Below are positions 62,548 through 64,000 of a stretch of DNA of 64,000 nt, piece by piece (the first letter of the stretch is position 1; each line of letters starts with the position of its first letter). This DNA is from AEGEAN-183 sp045563675 (GTDB lineage: Bacteria > Pseudomonadota > Gammaproteobacteria > Magnimaribacterales > Magnimaribacteraceae). The notes under the pieces were generated by a model, which did not search any database, was not told where the DNA came from, and was given only the letters and a program-made list of their open reading frames with translations. Location of the stretch: the NCBI GenBank assembly GCA_045563675.1, contig JBJLIX010000002.1, positions 1 to 64,000 of the forward strand, in the 5' to 3' direction. A program made the position numbers and the translations under genes.

Positions 62548-63999
62548 TTAGAATAATCCTTGAATTAATCCTTCATTATCCACATTTATATTTTCTGCGG
62601 CCGGTATTTTTGGTAATCCTGGCATAGTCATAATTTCACCGCAAACAACTATAATAAATTCTGCACCTGCTGATAGTCTAACTTCCCTGATTGGAACGTC
62701 ATGTCCTGATGGAGCGCCCATTAATAATGGATCTGTTGAAAAGCTATATTGAGTCTTGGCCATGCATATTGGGTATTCACCAAACCCATCATCTTCTAAT
62801 TTCTTAAATTGATTTCTAACCTTCTTATCAGCAATTATTTCTGCAGCACCATAAATATTTTGCGCTATGTATTGGGTTTTATCCCATAGTGACATTTTAT
62901 TATCGTATAAAGTTCTAAATTCAGCAGAATTCGAATCAGCAATTTTTGCAACCTCTTTCGCAAGATCCGCCGCGCCTTTTCCGCCTTTTTCCCAATGTGA
63001 AGAAATTTTGCATTTAATGCCTATATTCTTGCAATAATTAATGATTGCAGTATGTTCCTTTTCCGTGTCAGTCACATAGTCATTTATCGCAACAACGACA
63101 GGGACTCCAAATTTTCCAATATTTTCAATATGCCTTTTAAGATTCTTGCAGCCCTTTGTTATAGCATCTATATTCTCTAAGCCAAGGTCATCTTTCTTTA
63201 TACCGCCATGCATTTTTAAGGCTTTAGTCGTAGCAACTAAAACAACAGCATCTGGTTTTAATCCTGATTTTCTACATTTAATATCAAAAAATTTCTCAGC
63301 GCCTAGATCAGCTCCAAATCCAGCTTCTGTAACAACATAATCAGCAAGTTTTAATGCTGCTTTAGTTGAAACAACAGAATTACAACCGTGCGCAATGTTA
63401 GCAAAAGGTCCTCCATGTATAAAAGCAGGATTATTTTCAAGAGTTTGTACTAAGTTTGGTTGAAATGCATCCTTCAATAATGCAGTTATTGCTCCATCAG
63501 CTTTTAGCTGCTTTGCTCTTACAGGCTCATTAGATTTTGTATAGCCTATAACAATATTTCCTATCCTTTTTTGGAGATCATCAATATCTGATGCCAGACA
63601 AAACACTGCCATAATTTCTGAGGCAACTGTTATATCGTAACCACTTTCTCTTGGTATGCCATTACCTGTCCCTCCTAGACCGCAAGTGATATCTCTTAAA
63701 GATCTATCATTCATATCAACCACTCTCTTCCAGGTAATTCTTCTTGGGTCAATATTTAGCTGATTATCCCAATGAATATGATTATCAATTAGTGCAGAAA
63801 GAAGGTTATGAGCTGCCCCAATGGCATGAAAGTCACCAGTAAAATGTAAATTAATATCAGTCATAGGTATAACCTGGGCATGTCCACCTCCTGCAGCACC
63901 TCCTTTCATGCCAAAACATGGTCCTAAGCTTGGCTCTCTTAGACAAATCATTGCTTTCTTTCCAATATGACAAAGCCCGTCGACCAGACCAACACTTGT
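62548..63999 (-). CDS. fhs: Formate-tetrahydrofolate ligase, N-terminus outside the window
   Basis: The frame is open to the edge of the window on the minus strand; 483 residues are visible and the usual length is about 555, so the N-terminal part with the ATP-binding loop is missing. The visible part has ICLREPSLGPCFGMKGGAAGGG near its start, INLHFTGDFHA, FANIAHGCNS, FVVTEAGFG-type motif and MTMPGLPKIPAAENI at the C-terminus, all typical of Fhs. It joins formate to THF, or runs in reverse to release formate with ATP formation. An internal ATG at 63951 is unlikely to be the start because the conserved GLVDGLCHIGKKA sequence continues upstream of it. Confidence 0.95.
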   Translation of the reverse strand, partial: TSVGLVDGLCHIGKKAMICLREPSLGPCFGMKGGAAGGGHAQVIPMTDINLHFTGDFHAIGAAHNLLSALIDNHIHWDNQLNIDPRRITWKRVVDMNDRSLRDITCGLGGTGNGIPRESGYDITVASEIMAVFCLASDIDDLQKRIGNIVIGYTKSNEPVRAKQLKADGAITALLKDAFQPNLVQTLENNPAFIHGGPFANIAHGCNSVVSTKAALKLADYVVTEAGFGADLGAEKFFDIKCRKSGLKPDAVVLVATTKALKMHGGIKKDDLGLENIDAITKGCKNLKRHIENIGKFGVPVVVAINDYVTDTEKEHTAIINYCKNIGIKCKISSHWEKGGKGAADLAKEVAKIADSNSAEFRTLYDNKMSLWDKTQYIAQNIYGAAEIIADKKVRNQFKKLEDDGFGEYPICMAKTQYSFSTDPLLMGAPSGHDVPIREVRLSAGAEFIIVVCGEIMTMPGLPKIPAAENINVDNEGLIQGLF

Positions 64000-64000
64000 A

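Noticed and set aside
1..64000. CRISPR array, insertion sequence, prophage or integron
   Set aside because: No direct-repeat array, transposase, integrase or phage structural gene is visible; the gene content looks like core chromosome with accessory insertions.

Overview
The window looks like chromosomal DNA from a marine gammaproteobacterium of the SAR86 type. It is AT-rich and tightly packed, with short intergenic gaps, many 1-4 base overlaps between adjacent genes, TonB-dependent receptors, exported peptidases and many short-chain dehydrogenases (SDRs). The strongest taxonomic signal is gene order: folD, tRNAs for Pro, Arg and His, tig, clpP, clpX, lon, HU, ppiD, fabI, a peptide ABC transporter, mltD, rnhA and dnaQ. 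As I remember it, Pseudomonas carries nearly the same order. The SAR86 assignment is inference. I see no insertion sequence, prophage, integron or CRISPR array.

Layout. Bases 1-2200 hold a 5'-truncated unknown gene and two small unknown proteins. Bases 2197-9326 hold an SDR, an exported class C beta-lactamase-like serine hydrolase, two tandem exported gamma-glutamyltransferases and a DASS-type anion symporter. Bases 9388-14723 hold a TonB-dependent receptor, a patatin-like lipase and an M48 lipoprotein protease. Bases 14735-20887 hold an SDR plus glutamine-synthetase-like pair, gpsA, a DUF4389 membrane protein, a GST and two tandem SDRs. Bases 20876-27071 look like lipid or ketone metabolism: a DUF6285 protein, a phosphotransferase, a long ketoacyl synthase, an acyl-CoA ligase and a Baeyer-Villiger-type monooxygenase.

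Bases 27106-40075 are the conserved housekeeping block from folD to fabI, interrupted by a DadA-like oxidase, a luciferase-like monooxygenase and acylphosphatase. Bases 40247-50643 hold a second TonB-dependent receptor, an OppABC set without ATPase genes, mltD, rnhA, dnaQ and gltX. Bases 50640-54603 hold a lipase-like hydrolase, a metallo-beta-lactamase-fold hydrolase, an enoyl-CoA isomerase-like protein, a candidate structured small RNA, a small exported NTF2-like protein, a chorismate mutase and tRNA-Ala.

Bases 54760-64000 are dominated by one-carbon chemistry. The plus strand has a gamma-butyrobetaine-hydroxylase-like dioxygenase, a GFA-family protein and a MetF-like methylenetetrahydrofolate reductase. 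The minus strand has an apparent operon of formate-THF ligase, NAD formate dehydrogenase, glutathione-dependent formaldehyde dehydrogenase and a GcvT-family protein resembling the DMSP demethylase DmdA. Together with folD these could move methyl groups through tetrahydrofolate to formate and CO2. That pathway is the most interesting biological inference here. The second is the candidate small RNA at about 53350-53564.
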